Assembly: GCF_028687635.1 (NCBI RefSeq)
Contig: NZ_JAQTZS010000013.1
Coordinates: 23,159 to 87,158 of the forward strand
Reading direction: 5' to 3'
DNA length: 64,000 nt
DNA from: Malikia sp.
Lineage (GTDB): Bacteria; Pseudomonadota; Gammaproteobacteria; Burkholderiales; Burkholderiaceae_C
Shown: positions 1 to 13,789 of the stretch, one piece after another
How positions within the stretch are numbered: position 1 is the stretch's first letter
How the letters are laid out: every line of letters starts with the position of its first letter
Notes under the pieces: generated by a model
What the model was told of the DNA's origin: nothing
The model's database searches: none
Seen by the model: only the letters and a program-made list of their open reading frames with translations
Position numbers and translations under genes: made by a program

Positions 1-646
1 GAGCGAACAGGTGACCGAGCGCCTTGTCGATCAGCGGGGGCAGCTCGCTGACCAGGCGCGGCTTGTGCACCAGGTCCACCCCCTGCAGCGCGAAGGCATA
101 GGGCGCGCGCTGGTCGTCATCGAGCGAGGTCAGCACGACCAGCTTGCAATTGCCAAACAGGGCATGGCGGCGCAATCCGGTGATCATGGTCGCGCCGTCG
201 ATGCCGGGCAGCAGGATGTCGACGATGATCAGGTCGGGCTGCAGGTGACCGAAGGAAACCAGGCCCGTGATGCCGTCGTTGGCCACATGCAGGTCGACCG
301 ACGGGAACTTCTGCTTGACCAGCATGGTGACCAGGTTCTGGAAATGCGAGGAGTCCTCGATCAGCAGCACGCGCGGCACATGCACGACGGCGCGGCGGCG
401 ACCCGGGCCGCGGATCTCGCCGGTGTGACCGGTGAAGCTGGCCACGCCCGTCACGCCGGCCCGGCTACCCTGGATCCAGCGCTCGAGCGACTCGCGCGTG
501 ATGCGGCGGTGGCCGCCCGGCGTCTTCCAGGCCTGCAGGTCGCCCCGATCCACCATCAGCTGCACGGAACGCACCGCCATGCCCAGGATCTTGGCCACCT
601 CCAGCGTGGTGTAGTAGTTGGACGAGGACATCTCAGTATTGGACAT
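1..646 (-). CDS. Helix-turn-helix (excisionase/MerR-like) plus receiver-domain regulator, C-terminus off the window
   Basis: The reading frame starts at ATG 646 (MSNTEMSSSNYYTTLEVAKI) and stays open to the window edge. Residues about 12-60 form a winged-helix DNA-binding domain of the excisionase type, with the usual TLEVAKILG...WKTPGGHRRI pattern. A linker follows, then a CheY-like receiver from about residue 92 (VLLIEDSSHFQ) with the probable phosphoacceptor Asp in LIIVDILLPGIDG. DNA-binding first and receiver second is the reverse of the common OmpR/NarL order. No partner kinase is next to it. It probably binds DNA in a phosphorylation-dependent way; the target is unknown. It reads away from the DUF1415 gene. 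Confidence 0.8.
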   Translation of the reverse strand, partial: MSNTEMSSSNYYTTLEVAKILGMAVRSVQLMVDRGDLQAWKTPGGHRRITRESLERWIQGSRAGVTGVASFTGHTGEIRGPGRRRAVVHVPRVLLIEDSSHFQNLVTMLVKQKFPSVDLHVANDGITGLVSFGHLQPDLIIVDILLPGIDGATMITGLRRHALFGNCKLVVLTSLDDDQRAPYAFALQGVDLVHKPRLVSELPPLIDKALGHLFA

Positions 647-741
647 GGTACAGCTCGCAAATCGACAGGACAAGACTCACTTTGGTGAGCACAGCAGGAA
701 GCTTATTTAGCTATTTTATTAAATATTCCTGCCTGCACAAG

Positions 742-781
742 AAAAAAACGCCCCCATATGGCTAATAGGGGCGCATTTTTT
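742..781. terminator. Bidirectional intrinsic terminator
   Basis: A 6-bp stem, CGCCCC at 749-754 and GGGGCG at 768-773, is preceded by seven A (742-748) and followed by six T (776-781). It can therefore end transcription in either direction. It most likely serves the minus-strand DUF1415 gene, which stops 48 bp away. The AT-rich 647-748 stretch probably also carries the promoter of the regulator at 1-646. Confidence 0.75.
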
Positions 782-828
782 CGCCATGAAGAGCCGATCC
801 CGGCGCCTGGCGGCGCGGGAGCCCCGTG

Positions 829-1392
829 TCAGCGCGCCGAAAGCAGGCGCTTCCAGCCTTCGAGGCCGAGCGCGCGCACGGTCTTGAGGTTGCGCTCGAC
901 GATGTCCTCGGCGCTGTCGCCCGATTCGACCGCGCGGTCGATGCTGTCCTCGCGCAGCAGGTGCAGCGTCGGATAGGGCGCGCGGTTGGTCAGGTTGTCG
1001 GCGTCGTCGGCCTCGGTGTCCTCGAACTGGAAGGCCGGGTGGAACGGCGCGACCTGGATCACGCCCTCGAGCTCGTGCTCCTCGACCACTTCGTCGACCA
1101 CGTTCAGGAAATCGTTGAAGACGAAGAAGTCCGGGAACAGCGTCGGGTGCACCAGCAGCGTGGTGTCGACCTGCTCGGCCGGGGTGGACTTGAGCAGTTC
1201 GAGCTCGCGGTCGAGGTCATCGAGCAAGGCGTCGATGTTGCGCGCGCGGCTGACCACCAGGCGGACCTGGTTCTTGACGTAGACCGACTTGGCGAACGGA
1301 CAGAGGTTCAGGCCGATGACGGCCTGCTCGATCCAGTGGCGCATCTCGGCCAGCACCTGCTCGTCGCTCGGGGCCTGGGTGTTGTCGGACAT
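829..1392 (-). CDS. DUF1415 family protein
   Basis: This 187-residue protein matches the DUF1415 family over its whole length. The family hallmarks are visible: an N-terminal helix with IGLNLCPFAKSV, and a central VHPTLFPDFFVFNDFLNVVD segment. It is soluble, without signal peptide or membrane segment. The family is common in proteobacteria and its biochemical role is not established. It lies 17 bp downstream of ettA on the same strand, so the two are probably cotranscribed and end at the 742-781 terminator. Confidence 0.85.
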   Translation of the reverse strand: MSDNTQAPSDEQVLAEMRHWIEQAVIGLNLCPFAKSVYVKNQVRLVVSRARNIDALLDDLDRELELLKSTPAEQVDTTLLVHPTLFPDFFVFNDFLNVVDEVVEEHELEGVIQVAPFHPAFQFEDTEADDADNLTNRAPYPTLHLLREDSIDRAVESGDSAEDIVERNLKTVRALGLEGWKRLLSAR

Positions 1393-1409
1393 GGGATGAC
1401 GGCTCCGGA

Positions 1410-3074
<1,665 letters not shown>

Positions 3075-3343
3075 GGAGACAGGTAGTAGGTGATAAATCG
3101 GCAAAAACGCAAAGCCACTTGCGTGCAACACCGCATTATCCCTTTATGCGACAATGTCAGCGTGTGCACCTGCAGTCAGTGCCACGCCAGCGCCCTGCTG
3201 GGGCTTACCGCCCGACCCGTCCGGTCGGCTACGGAGCCCGCCTTCGATTCGCATCAGCCCGCTAGACTGGCCGGTCGCCCGCATCAAACCGGGCGCTGGA
3301 ATGGCCGATGTCCCAAGCGCAACGGACTTGCGCCCCACACAAC

Positions 3344-5116
3344 ATGACATTTGAAGAACTGAAGCTGGCCCCGGCCATTCTGGAAGCCGTGCGCGAGCAA
3401 GGCTACGAACACCCGACGCCGATCCAGGCCGAGGCCATCCCCGCCGTGCTCGCGGGCCACGACCTGCTCGCCGGCGCCCAGACCGGCACCGGCAAGACCG
3501 CGGCCTTCACGCTGCCGATGCTGCACCGCCTGCAGGAGAACGCGCCCGAAGCCGTCAAGGGCAAGGCCCGTCCGGTGCGCGCGCTGGTGCTGGCACCGAC
3601 GCGCGAACTCGCGGCCCAGGTCGAGGAATCGGTCAAGGGTTACGGCAAGCACCTCAAGCTCAAGTCGGCCGTGATCTTCGGCGGCGTCGGCATGAACCCG
3701 CAGATCAACGCGCTGCAAAAGGGTGTCGACATCCTGGTCGCGACCCCGGGCCGCCTGCTCGACCTGATCGAGCAGGGCCATATCGACCTGTCCCGGGTCG
3801 AGATCCTGGTGCTCGACGAAGCCGACCGCATGCTCGACATGGGTTTCATCCACGACGTCAAGAAGGTGCTCAAGCTGGTGCCCAAGAACAAGCAGAGCCT
3901 GCTGTTCTCGGCCACCTTCAGCGACGAGATCCGCGAACTGGCCAACGGCCTGCTCAACAGCCCCAAGAGCATCCAGGTCACGCCGCCCAACACCACGGTG
4001 CAGCGCATCAAGCAGACCATCCACCCGGTCGGCCGCGGCAAGAAGAAGGCGCTGCTGGCGCACATCATCAACCAGCACAACTGGAGCCAGGTGCTGGTGT
4101 TCACGCGCACCAAGTTCGGCGCCAACAATGTCGCCGACTTCCTGAACAAGAACAACATCAGCGCCATGGCGCTGCACGGCAACAAGAGCCAGACCGCGCG
4201 CACCCAGGCGCTGGCCGGCTTCAAGACCGGCGAGCTGCGCGCCCTGGTGGCGACCGACATCGCCGCGCGCGGCATCGACATCGACGAACTGCCGCATGTC
4301 GTGAACTACGAGATCCCCAACGTCTGCGAGGACTACGTGCACCGCATCGGCCGCACCGGTCGCGCCGGCGCGCTGGGCGAGGCGGTCAGCCTGGTGAGCC
4401 TGGACGAGGAAGGCTTCATGATGGCGATCGAGAAGTTCACCAAGCAGCAGATCCCGGTCGAGATCTTCCCCGAGTTCATGCCCGAGCCGGGTGAGCAGGC
4501 CGAGCCGATCGCGATGGGCCGCCAGACCATCTGGGGTGGCGCCGGCAAGCCGCCGAGCCGCGAGGTGATGGCCGCTGCCGCCAAGGCCGCGCGCAGCGAG
4601 ATGATGGAACGCATCCGCGACAAGAAGACCACCGAGAAGGCGCCCCGGGCGGCCAAGCCGCGCGGCGCGCGGGCTGAAGGCGAGCAGGCCGACGACAGCC
4701 AGCCGCTGCGCCAGGACGGCCAGCGCCGTCGTGGCCCGGGTGGCCAGGGCGCTGCCGGTCAGGGTCAAGGTCAGGGTCGCAACAACCGTCCGCGCCAGGA
4801 CGGCGCTGCTCGCCCGGCTCAGCCGCGCGGCGAAGGTCGTGCTGATGCACGCGGCGAGTTCCGTGGCGAAGGCCGCCGCGGCGGTCCGGGTAGCAGCCAG
4901 GGTGGCGGTCAAGGCAGTGGTCAGGGCGGCGGCCAGCGCCAGCCCGACCCGCTGCGTACCGGCATCGATGCGCTCGGCGAGCGCGGCCGTGGCCGCGGCG
5001 GTCGCCCGGGCAGCGGCGGTGGTCGTCCCGGCAGCGGCGGCCAGGGTCGCCAGGGTGGTGGCGGCGGCGGTGGCGGCATCGACCCGCTGCGCACCAGCTA
5101 TGGCCGCATCAAGTAA
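3344..5116 (+). CDS. rhlE: DEAD-box ATP-dependent RNA helicase, RhlE type
   Basis: RhlE-type helicases remodel rRNA and mRNA in ribosome assembly and decay. The 590-residue protein shows a Q motif (PTPIQ), Walker A AQTGTGKT at 45-52, DEAD at 158-161, SAT at 189-191 and HRIGRTGR at 333-340. Residues about 420-590 are a low-complexity Gly/Arg/Gln tail with many RGG-like repeats, expected to bind RNA. ATG 3344 (MTFEELKL) aligns with RhlE starts; an upstream in-frame ATG at 3308 would add 12 residues. It is divergent from ettA across a roughly 270-bp intergenic region that must hold both promoters. Confidence 0.93.
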   Translation: MTFEELKLAPAILEAVREQGYEHPTPIQAEAIPAVLAGHDLLAGAQTGTGKTAAFTLPMLHRLQENAPEAVKGKARPVRALVLAPTRELAAQVEESVKGYGKHLKLKSAVIFGGVGMNPQINALQKGVDILVATPGRLLDLIEQGHIDLSRVEILVLDEADRMLDMGFIHDVKKVLKLVPKNKQSLLFSATFSDEIRELANGLLNSPKSIQVTPPNTTVQRIKQTIHPVGRGKKKALLAHIINQHNWSQVLVFTRTKFGANNVADFLNKNNISAMALHGNKSQTARTQALAGFKTGELRALVATDIAARGIDIDELPHVVNYEIPNVCEDYVHRIGRTGRAGALGEAVSLVSLDEEGFMMAIEKFTKQQIPVEIFPEFMPEPGEQAEPIAMGRQTIWGGAGKPPSREVMAAAAKAARSEMMERIRDKKTTEKAPRAAKPRGARAEGEQADDSQPLRQDGQRRRGPGGQGAAGQGQGQGRNNRPRQDGAARPAQPRGEGRADARGEFRGEGRRGGPGSSQGGGQGSGQGGGQRQPDPLRTGIDALGERGRGRGGRPGSGGGRPGSGGQGRQGGGGGGGGIDPLRTSYGRIK

Positions 5117-5137
5117 GCGCTTGCTGCATTGACGAAG

Positions 5138-5173
5138 AAGCGGCTGGCTCCTGACGGGGCAAGCCGCTTTTTT
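5138..5173 (+). terminator. Intrinsic terminator of rhlE
   Basis: AAGCGGCT at 5138-5145 can pair with AGCCGCTT at 5162-5169. The right arm runs straight into a T tract (5168-5173). It lies 22 bp past the rhlE stop and before the convergent MepK-like gene. Confidence 0.8.
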
Positions 5174-5220
5174 CATGCGCGGGCGGCAGGGAAAGCGTCA
5201 ACGCAGTCCCCGCGCCAGGC

Positions 5221-5781
5221 TCACCAGTTGCGCACGCGGCCGGTATCCATGTGCACGAACTGCGAGCCCGGATAGAAGCCGACACCGCCGGCCTGCATGG
5301 ACAAGGCCGCGTCGCGCAGCTCGGCCAGTGGCACGCCGGGCAGACGCACGTCAATGGCGCGCCCTTCCATGTGCAGGCTCTTCCTGGCCACGCCACCGCT
5401 GCCCTTGTTGCGCAGGCGGCCGTTGGTCTCGGGACAGCGGTAGCCCGAGATCACCTCGTAGGGCATGCGCGCGCCGAGCAGCTCGCGCACCCGGTGCAAC
5501 TGCTCGAACAGCAGCGGGTCCATGCTGCCGACTTCGCCGGTGTAGTGGTCGCGCAGGAAACGGTTCAGGCGCCCGAGCGAATCCGGCTGGAACTGGTCGC
5601 CCACCGCGTAGACCAGGTTCAGGCGTTCATGCGTGTGGGTGTGAAAGAAATCGAGCGCGCGGCCCTCGGTGGCGTTGGTGCTCGTGCTCGCGCGCGCCCA
5701 GGCGGGCAGAGCGGCGGCGGCGATCAGCCCGGTGGTGCGGGCAAGGAAAAGGCGTCGAGCCGGCAGATGCGGTGGTGTCAT
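5221..5781 (-). CDS. mepK: MepK/YcbK-like murein endopeptidase (DUF882, peptidase M15 fold)
   Basis: MepK-type enzymes cut 3-3 (mDap-mDap) crosslinks in peptidoglycan. The 186-residue protein begins with a Tat-like signal (ARRLFLARTTGLIAAAALP, cleavage near residue 30). The catalytic core contains the expected zinc-site pattern: VISGYRCPETN, SLHMEGRAIDV (His and Asp ligands) and FVHMDTG (His). It follows an L,D-transpeptidase, which makes the 3-3 bonds this family removes, by only 14 bp; this is good functional context. It is the last gene of the minus-strand run that begins at 12748. Confidence 0.85.
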   Translation of the reverse strand: MTPPHLPARRLFLARTTGLIAAAALPAWARASTSTNATEGRALDFFHTHTHERLNLVYAVGDQFQPDSLGRLNRFLRDHYTGEVGSMDPLLFEQLHRVRELLGARMPYEVISGYRCPETNGRLRNKGSGGVARKSLHMEGRAIDVRLPGVPLAELRDAALSMQAGGVGFYPGSQFVHMDTGRVRNW

Positions 5782-5795
5782 GGCAAGCTTGGGTG

Positions 5796-7472
5796 TCAGC
5801 CTGGCCGGCGTTGCCGCAGTGCGGCGGCGAGCAAGCGGTCATGGCCGTAGAGATCGTTGAAAAAGAATATTTGATCGCCCTTGACCAAGGTAGTTCCGTA
5901 GTGGATCAGCACCGGCACCGGCTCGGCCAGCCTGAGCGTGTTCGACTTGCCTGATCCCATCGCCGACTCGATGCGCGCGCGATCCCAGCCCGCCATGCCC
6001 TGCAGCACGAACTCGGCCAGTTCGACCGGCTTCTCGACCCGGATGCAGCCGTGGCTGTAGTCGCGCCGCTCGCGCCCGAACAGCGAGACGGCCGGCGTGT
6101 GGTGCAGGTAGATGTTGTCGGCGTTGGGAAAGACGAACTTGATGTCGCCCAGCGCATTCTGCGGGCCGGGGCGCTGGCGGATGCGCATCGCGCCGGCCAG
6201 CACCGCGTCGAGGGCAGCGCCCGACAGGCCGCGCTGGACGCTGCCGCCGGCACCAGCGAACTCGAAACCCATGCGATTGAAGTAGCCCGGATCGCGGCGC
6301 AGCTTGGGTATGGTTTCGGCGCGCGCGATCGAGGGCGGTATGTTCCAGTAGGGGCTGAACTCGATGAAGCGCATGTCCTCGTCGAACAGCGGCGTGCGGG
6401 TGTCGAGCGCGCGCCCGACCACGACCTTGGACTCGAGCGCGACGCGCACGCTGCCGTCGGCCGCGACCTCGTAGGCGCGCAGCACGAACTCGGGCAGGTT
6501 GACGACCACCATGCGCCTGGCCTGCAACAGCGGGGTCCAGCGCAGGCGTTCGAGCGCCAGCTCGATCTGCTGCGCACGGGCGGCGGGTGCGACCTCAAGC
6601 TGCGCCCGGGTGGTGACGCCAATCACGCCATCCGGCTCCAGACCGTGGCGCGACTGGAAGCGGCGCACCGCCTCGACCAGCTCGCCCTCGTAGCGCGGCG
6701 CGCCGGACAATGGATCCAGCACGACCGCCGATGCCGATGCGGGTACAGATGCAGATCCAGCTGCGCGTGCCGGCAAGACGAAGCCAGGGGCGAGATCACC
6801 GAGCGCCTGCAAGCGCTGAGCCAGCCGGGCCAGGCCGCTCCAGGGCTGACCGGGATCGAGCCTGGGCGTGCGCGACTTGGCCGGTCTGGGCAGCTGCGGC
6901 AGCGGCTCGTCCCATGCCGGATGTGCGGCCAGGCCGCGGTAGCGTGCCAGCGCCTGGCGCAAGCGGCCGTATTGAGGCAGTTGCGGCACTGCCGCTGCGA
7001 CAGCGGCAGCCGGATCCTGCCGTTGCAAGGCAGCACGCAACACCTGGCCAGGGTCGAAAGGAACGCTGCGGCCCGGCCGGTAGCGTTGACCGAGCTTGAC
7101 CGGGTCGATGCGGCCGCGATGCAGATCCGCCAGGTAGCGCTCGAAAGCCCGCGTCAGCGCCTGATCGGCGGCATCGGCTTGCGGTCCAGGCGCCAGCGGC
7201 CGATCCAGCAGGCGCGCCAGCCCGGCGGCATCGTAGTCCTGCGGATCGAGGCCATGGCTGGCCGCATCGGCCAGCAGGCGCAAGGCCGCGCTGGTCTGCG
7301 GCAGCAGACGGCCGGACTCGTCGAGCCAGAGCCGGCTCGTGTTGACCGCGGCGGTCTCCAAGGCCTGCAGCGGACCGGCCACTCCGCAGGCCAGCGCAGC
7401 CATCAACAGGCGACGCCTGTCGGGACATGGCAGTGCGCCGCCGGGCACCGATGGCAAGGCAAGGCGCTTCAT
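5796..7472 (-). CDS. L,D-transpeptidase of the YcbB/LdtD type
   Basis: These periplasmic enzymes form 3-3 peptidoglycan crosslinks. The 558-residue protein has a basic N-terminus and hydrophobic export segment (about residues 20-38), a scaffold domain, a peptidoglycan-binding-type repeat (FQSRHGLEPDGVIGVTTRAQ) and a C-terminal YkuD catalytic domain ending in SHGCIRVEKP, whose Cys is the nucleophile. Its start overlaps the stop of the acyl carrier protein gene by 4 bp (7469-7472), so translation is likely coupled. Together with the following MepK-like gene it forms a make-and-break pair for 3-3 crosslinks. Confidence 0.9.
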   Translation of the reverse strand: MKRLALPSVPGGALPCPDRRRLLMAALACGVAGPLQALETAAVNTSRLWLDESGRLLPQTSAALRLLADAASHGLDPQDYDAAGLARLLDRPLAPGPQADAADQALTRAFERYLADLHRGRIDPVKLGQRYRPGRSVPFDPGQVLRAALQRQDPAAAVAAAVPQLPQYGRLRQALARYRGLAAHPAWDEPLPQLPRPAKSRTPRLDPGQPWSGLARLAQRLQALGDLAPGFVLPARAAGSASVPASASAVVLDPLSGAPRYEGELVEAVRRFQSRHGLEPDGVIGVTTRAQLEVAPAARAQQIELALERLRWTPLLQARRMVVVNLPEFVLRAYEVAADGSVRVALESKVVVGRALDTRTPLFDEDMRFIEFSPYWNIPPSIARAETIPKLRRDPGYFNRMGFEFAGAGGSVQRGLSGAALDAVLAGAMRIRQRPGPQNALGDIKFVFPNADNIYLHHTPAVSLFGRERRDYSHGCIRVEKPVELAEFVLQGMAGWDRARIESAMGSGKSNTLRLAEPVPVLIHYGTTLVKGDQIFFFNDLYGHDRLLAAALRQRRPG

Positions 7473-7705
7473 CGCGTCAGGTAGGCGATCACGCCGCGCA
7501 GCGTGAACAGCCTGGGATAGTCGGCCTCGGGGATGGCAACGCCGCTGCCGCGGTGCAGCCCGATCACGAAATTCTGGAAGTCCATCGAGTCGAGATCAAG
7601 TGCCTCGCGCAGGTCGGCGTCGTCGCGCACGGTCCCGAGCTCGGCCTCGGGGGCGATTCCGGCCAGCACGCTGGCGGCCAGGGTTCTGATGTCGGATTCG
7701 TTCAT
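7469..7705 (-). CDS. Acyl carrier protein of the dehydrogenase cluster
   Basis: The 78-residue protein has the acyl carrier fold. The phosphopantetheine attachment Ser lies in LDLDSMDFQNF, a slight variant of the usual DSL motif with Met after Ser. It sits between E2 of a 2-oxo acid dehydrogenase-type complex (18 bp upstream) and an L,D-transpeptidase (4-bp overlap). That placement suggests it accepts or carries acyl groups made by the cluster rather than serving bulk fatty acid synthesis. This is inference; the fatty-acid acpP gene is not in the window. Confidence 0.85.
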   Translation of the reverse strand: MNESDIRTLAASVLAGIAPEAELGTVRDDADLREALDLDSMDFQNFVIGLHRGSGVAIPEADYPRLFTLRGVIAYLTR

Positions 7706-7723
7706 GACGTCATCTTCGCAGGT

Positions 7724-8884
7724 TCAGAGCGTCCCGGGGCTTTGCAGGGCTCGGTCTATCGCGGCCAGCAAGCGGCCGCCCTGGTGACCGTCGCTGACGC
7801 GGTGGTCGGCCGCCAGGCTGACCTGGACCAGGGGACGCGGCACGACCTGGCCGTCGACCACCCAGGGTCGCTCGACGACGCGACCGAAACCGATGATCGC
7901 GACCTGGGGCGGATAGATCACGCCCCAGACCGCCTCGGCGCCACGCTCGCCCAGGCTGGTCACGGTCACGGTCGGGTCGGTCAGCTCGGAGCTGCGCAGC
8001 CCGCCGGCACGGGCGCGCTGCACCAGGTCGCGCAGCGCAGCCATCAGCTCGGGCAGCACCAGGCGGTCGGCGTCGTGGATGGCGGGTGCAATCAGGCCAC
8101 CGCCGCGCAGCGCGACAGCCCAGCCGACATGGATGCCGTCACCGGCCCGGAACAGGCCGTCCTCGCAGAAGCCGTTGAATTCGGGCAGCTCGCGCAGCGC
8201 GAGCGCCGTGGCCTTGAGCAGCAGCGCCGCCGGCAGCAGCCGCTGTTCGGGTTCCCGGTCGCGGTTGTAGCCCGCCAGCCATGCCGTTGCGGCCTGGAAA
8301 TCGATCGGGCTGCCCAGGTAGTAGTGCGGGATCTCGCGCTTGGAGCGCCCCATCGCGGCGGCGATGGCCTGCCGCATCTGGGACGGATCGAAGCCACGCC
8401 GGGCTGGTGGCGGAGCTGCTGCAGCCGCAGCCACCGGCTCGACAGGCGCTGAAGTCATGGACGACGCGACGCGTTCCACATCGGCCAGCACGACAGCGCC
8501 GCCGACTCCGCTGCCACGCAGCCCTTCGAGACTGACGCCGAGCTCGCGCGCACGCCGGCGCGCGGCCGGGCTCACCAGCGGCCGCTGCCCCGGAGTTGGG
8601 GCAGCAGCGGGGATGGCAGACGTGGCAGGCGAAGGGGATGCGACGGCTGGCCCGACCCGGGCCAGCCGCGCACCCACCTTCATGTCCTGTCCCAGCGGCG
8701 CGAGCTCGCTGATCACGCCGTCGAGGAAGATCTCGACATCGATCGCGCCCTTGTGCGTCTCGACCACCGCGACGACATCGCCGCGCCTGACGCGGTCGCC
8801 GGGCTTGACCAGCCACTGCACCAGCCGGCCGGTCTCCATGTCGGCGCCCAGCGCGGGCATCAGGAAATCTGCCATCGTGCTCAT
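7724..8884 (-). CDS. Dihydrolipoamide acyltransferase (E2)
   Basis: E2 moves the acyl group from lipoate to CoA in 2-oxo acid dehydrogenase complexes. In the 386-residue protein, residues 5-80 form one lipoyl domain with the modified Lys in [11 protein letters not shown] peripheral subunit-binding domain follows ([14 protein letters not shown], about 110-145), and after an Ala/Pro linker comes the catalytic domain ending in the active-site motif DHRVSDG. The start codon overlaps the E1 stop by 4 bp (8881-8884). No E3 gene is present here, so a shared dihydrolipoamide dehydrogenase would be needed. Substrate, pyruvate or another 2-oxo acid, is not settled by the sequence. Confidence 0.9.
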   Translation of the reverse strand: MSTMADFLMPALGADMETGRLVQWLVKPGDRVRRGDVVAVVETHKGAIDVEIFLDGVISELAPLGQDMKVGARLARVGPAVASPSPATSAIPAAAPTPGQRPLVSPAARRRARELGVSLEGLRGSGVGGAVVLADVERVASSMTSAPVEPVAAAAAAPPPARRGFDPSQMRQAIAAAMGRSKREIPHYYLGSPIDFQAATAWLAGYNRDREPEQRLLPAALLLKATALALRELPEFNGFCEDGLFRAGDGIHVGWAVALRGGGLIAPAIHDADRLVLPELMAALRDLVQRARAGGLRSSELTDPTVTVTSLGERGAEAVWGVIYPPQVAIIGFGRVVERPWVVDGQVVPRPLVQVSLAADHRVSDGHQGGRLLAAIDRALQSPGTL

Positions 8885-10962
8885 CCCGGCCTGGCCGGAC
8901 GCACCAAGGCGCGTACCGCGTCGACGATGTCCTCGACCTGCGGCAGGCTGGCCGCCTCCAGCTGCTCGGCGTAAGGGATGGGCAGCTCGCGGGCACAGAT
9001 GCGGCGTACCGGCGCGTCGAGCTCGTCAAGCGCCTCCTCGGCGATGCGCGCGGCCAGCTCGGCCGAGATCGAGCCACTCTTCCAGCCTTCGTCGACGATC
9101 ACGAGCCGGTGCGTCTTGCGCAGCGACTCGATCACGCTGCCTGAGTCGAGCGGTCGCAGCACGCGCAGGTCGATCACCTCGGCCTCGATTCCCTCGCCAG
9201 CGAGTCGCCGCGCGGCCTCCAGGCATTTTGACAGGCCCCAGCCATAGGTCGCGAGCGTCACATCGCCCCCTGGGCGCCTGACCTTGGCGCGCTCGATGTC
9301 GACTGCTGTCACGGCCGGGTCGAGCAAGGCCTCGCTCGCGTAGAGCATGATGTGCTCGAACAGCAGCACCGGGTTCGGGTCGGCCAGCGCGGCCGCGAGC
9401 ATGTGTCGCGCGTCCTCGACCGTCGCGGGTGCCAGCACCTTGAGACCGGGGATATGCGCGAACCAGCCCTCGAAGCTGTGCGAATGCTGCGCCGCCAGCT
9501 GACGACCGCCGCCGGTCGCCATCCGGACCACCAGCGGCACCGCGAACTGCCCGCCCGACATGTGCGCGAGCGTCGCCGCGCCGTTGACGATCGGGTCCAG
9601 CGCGAGCAGGCTGAAGTTGCAGGTCATGACCTCGACGATGGGTCGCAAGCCCGCGACCGCCGCACCGATACCGGCGCCGACGACAGCGTTCTCGGCCAGC
9701 GGCGTGTCGACGATGCGCTCCGCTCCGAACTCGTCAAGCAGGCCCTTGCTGACCGCGTAGCAACCACCGTAACGGGCCACATCCTCGCCCAGCAGCAATA
9801 CGCGCGGGTCCGCCCGCAGCGCGTCGCGGATCGCCTGGCGGCAGGCTTCGCGGTAAGTGATTTTCTGGCCGCCGGCCGGCAGCGACTGGACGGGCGCGGG
9901 CTGTGACTCAGCTGTTTGCAGCAGATCCGTGTCGCTGGTACCTGCGGCAGCTGCCCCAGGGACGGCACCGCCCTCCTCCTGCACCACCTTGTCCATCAAC
10001 ACGAAGCGCTCCAGGTCGGCGAACGGCTCGGGGCTGCCGGCCTCGGCCCAGGCCAGCGCCTCGGCGATCTCGGCCTCGACGCCGGATTCGATAGCGACGA
10101 GCTCGGCCTCGCTGATCTGGTGGCTGGCCTGCAACCAGGCACGCATCCTGGCGACCGGGTCGCGCTCGCGCCAGGCCTCGACCTCCTCGCGGCTACGGTA
10201 GGACTGGGCGTCGAACATCGAGTGGGCGCGAAAGCGGTAGGTGCGGCATTCGAGCAGATAGGGACCCTGGCCGGCGCGCAGTCGATCGACCGCCCGCCGG
10301 GCCGCGACCGCGACCGCGACCGGGTCCATGCCGTCGACCGCCTCGGCCTCGATCCGGTAGGCGGCGGCCTTGCGGAAGATCTCGGGCTGGGATTCGCCGA
10401 TCGCCAGCGGCACTCCCATCGCGTAGCCGTTGTTCTCGCAGACGAACAGCAGCGGCAGCTTCCAGAGCGCGGCCAGGTTCAGGCTTTCGTGAAACGCACC
10501 CTCGGCCACCGCGCCCTCGCCGAAGAAGCAGGCCGTCACGGCGCCCGGGCGCAGCCGCTGGTCGGCCAGCGCGATGCCGGCAGCCAACGGCAGCCCGGCG
10601 CCGACGATGGCGTTGCCGCCGAAGAAGCGCCGCGCCCGGTCGAAGATATGCATCGAGCCGCCGCGACCGCGACAGCAGCCCTCGACCTGGCCCAGCATCT
10701 CGGCCAGCAGTTCGCGCATCGGCAAGCCACGCGCCAGCGCCTGGCCATGCTCGCGGTAAGTCGCGACCACCGCGTCGCGCGGCTCCAGCGCATGCATGAC
10801 GCCAGCCGCGACCGCCTCCTCGCCGTCGTAGAGGTGCAGGAAGCCCTTGATCTTTTGTGCCTGGTACAGCTCGACGCAGCAAGCCTCGAAGCGACGCATG
10901 CGCAGCATCTCGCGCCAGAGCTGCCGCAGCGCGGCGCGGTCGATGTGGAGTTTTTCGCTCAT
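8881..10962 (-). CDS. Fused E1 alpha-beta thiamine-dependent dehydrogenase
   Basis: Residues 1 to about 325 are an E1-alpha domain with the thiamine diphosphate motif [15 protein letters not shown]...ENN. A Gln/Ala-rich linker (about 330-365) leads to an E1-beta domain starting [16 protein letters not shown] and containing [11 protein letters not shown] and [13 protein letters not shown]. The two are usually separate genes; here they are one 693-residue chain. It is sandwiched between an acyl-CoA synthetase gene (10 bp) and E2 (4-bp overlap). It probably decarboxylates pyruvate or acetoin-like substrates; the exact substrate is unproven. Confidence 0.88.
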   Translation of the reverse strand: MSEKLHIDRAALRQLWREMLRMRRFEACCVELYQAQKIKGFLHLYDGEEAVAAGVMHALEPRDAVVATYREHGQALARGLPMRELLAEMLGQVEGCCRGRGGSMHIFDRARRFFGGNAIVGAGLPLAAGIALADQRLRPGAVTACFFGEGAVAEGAFHESLNLAALWKLPLLFVCENNGYAMGVPLAIGESQPEIFRKAAAYRIEAEAVDGMDPVAVAVAARRAVDRLRAGQGPYLLECRTYRFRAHSMFDAQSYRSREEVEAWRERDPVARMRAWLQASHQISEAELVAIESGVEAEIAEALAWAEAGSPEPFADLERFVLMDKVVQEEGGAVPGAAAAGTSDTDLLQTAESQPAPVQSLPAGGQKITYREACRQAIRDALRADPRVLLLGEDVARYGGCYAVSKGLLDEFGAERIVDTPLAENAVVGAGIGAAVAGLRPIVEVMTCNFSLLALDPIVNGAATLAHMSGGQFAVPLVVRMATGGGRQLAAQHSHSFEGWFAHIPGLKVLAPATVEDARHMLAAALADPNPVLLFEHIMLYASEALLDPAVTAVDIERAKVRRPGGDVTLATYGWGLSKCLEAARRLAGEGIEAEVIDLRVLRPLDSGSVIESLRKTHRLVIVDEGWKSGSISAELAARIAEEALDELDAPVRRICARELPIPYAEQLEAASLPQVEDIVDAVRALVRPARPG

Positions 10963-10972
10963 GGCAAAGGCC

Positions 10973-12748
<1,776 letters not shown>

Positions 12749-12936
12749 CTCCCACCTCCCTGTGGCGATCGGCTCTGGACGGCCGACTGTCAGGAAGGAT
12801 TCAACGCCACGGCTCCCGCGACGTCAAGTGGCCACATTTTTTCTCCATAAGTTTTCCCTAAGTCTGGCCGCGCAGAATCGATCCCATGGTGGTTGGAACG
12901 ATCCAGCCGCACGCAACCTCACCTTAGGAGCCTGAC

Positions 12937-13014
12937 ATGAAAAAATCCCTGTTCGCCATCCTGACCGCTGCTGCCGTCACCGTCCGTCCGGCCCAGTTGC
13001 AGAACGCCGCCTGA
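12937..13014 (+). other. Short signal-peptide ORF, possible porin remnant or leader peptide
   Basis: A 25-codon frame starts at ATG 12937 with a good ribosome site (AGGAG, 6-nt spacing) and reads MKKSLFAILTAAAVT, like the export signals of Burkholderiales outer membrane proteins. It then turns into VRPAQLQNAA and stops without any mature domain. A 7-bp stem with a GTCA tetraloop (CAGGGCC 13023-13029, GGCCCTG 13034-13040) follows at once, without a T tract. Either a porin-type gene lost its body here, or this is a leader peptide and hairpin ahead of the response regulator at 13109. Confidence 0.4.
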
Positions 13015-13108
13015 GCATGAAACAGGGCCGTCAGGCCCTGATAGCGGACGCTTCCGGCTTGCGTGCCGCTTTTTGCCGACAATCCAGGCATCCATTACGA
13101 ACGATGCC

Positions 13109-13785
<677 letters not shown>

Positions 13786-13789
<4 letters not shown>

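Noticed and set aside
3284..5176. Long open frame of 630 codons antisense to rhlE, and many similar long antisense frames across the window
   Set aside because: They are produced by high GC and codon bias; their products are low-complexity or Arg/Ala/Gly-rich and match nothing, while the opposite strand carries clear genes.
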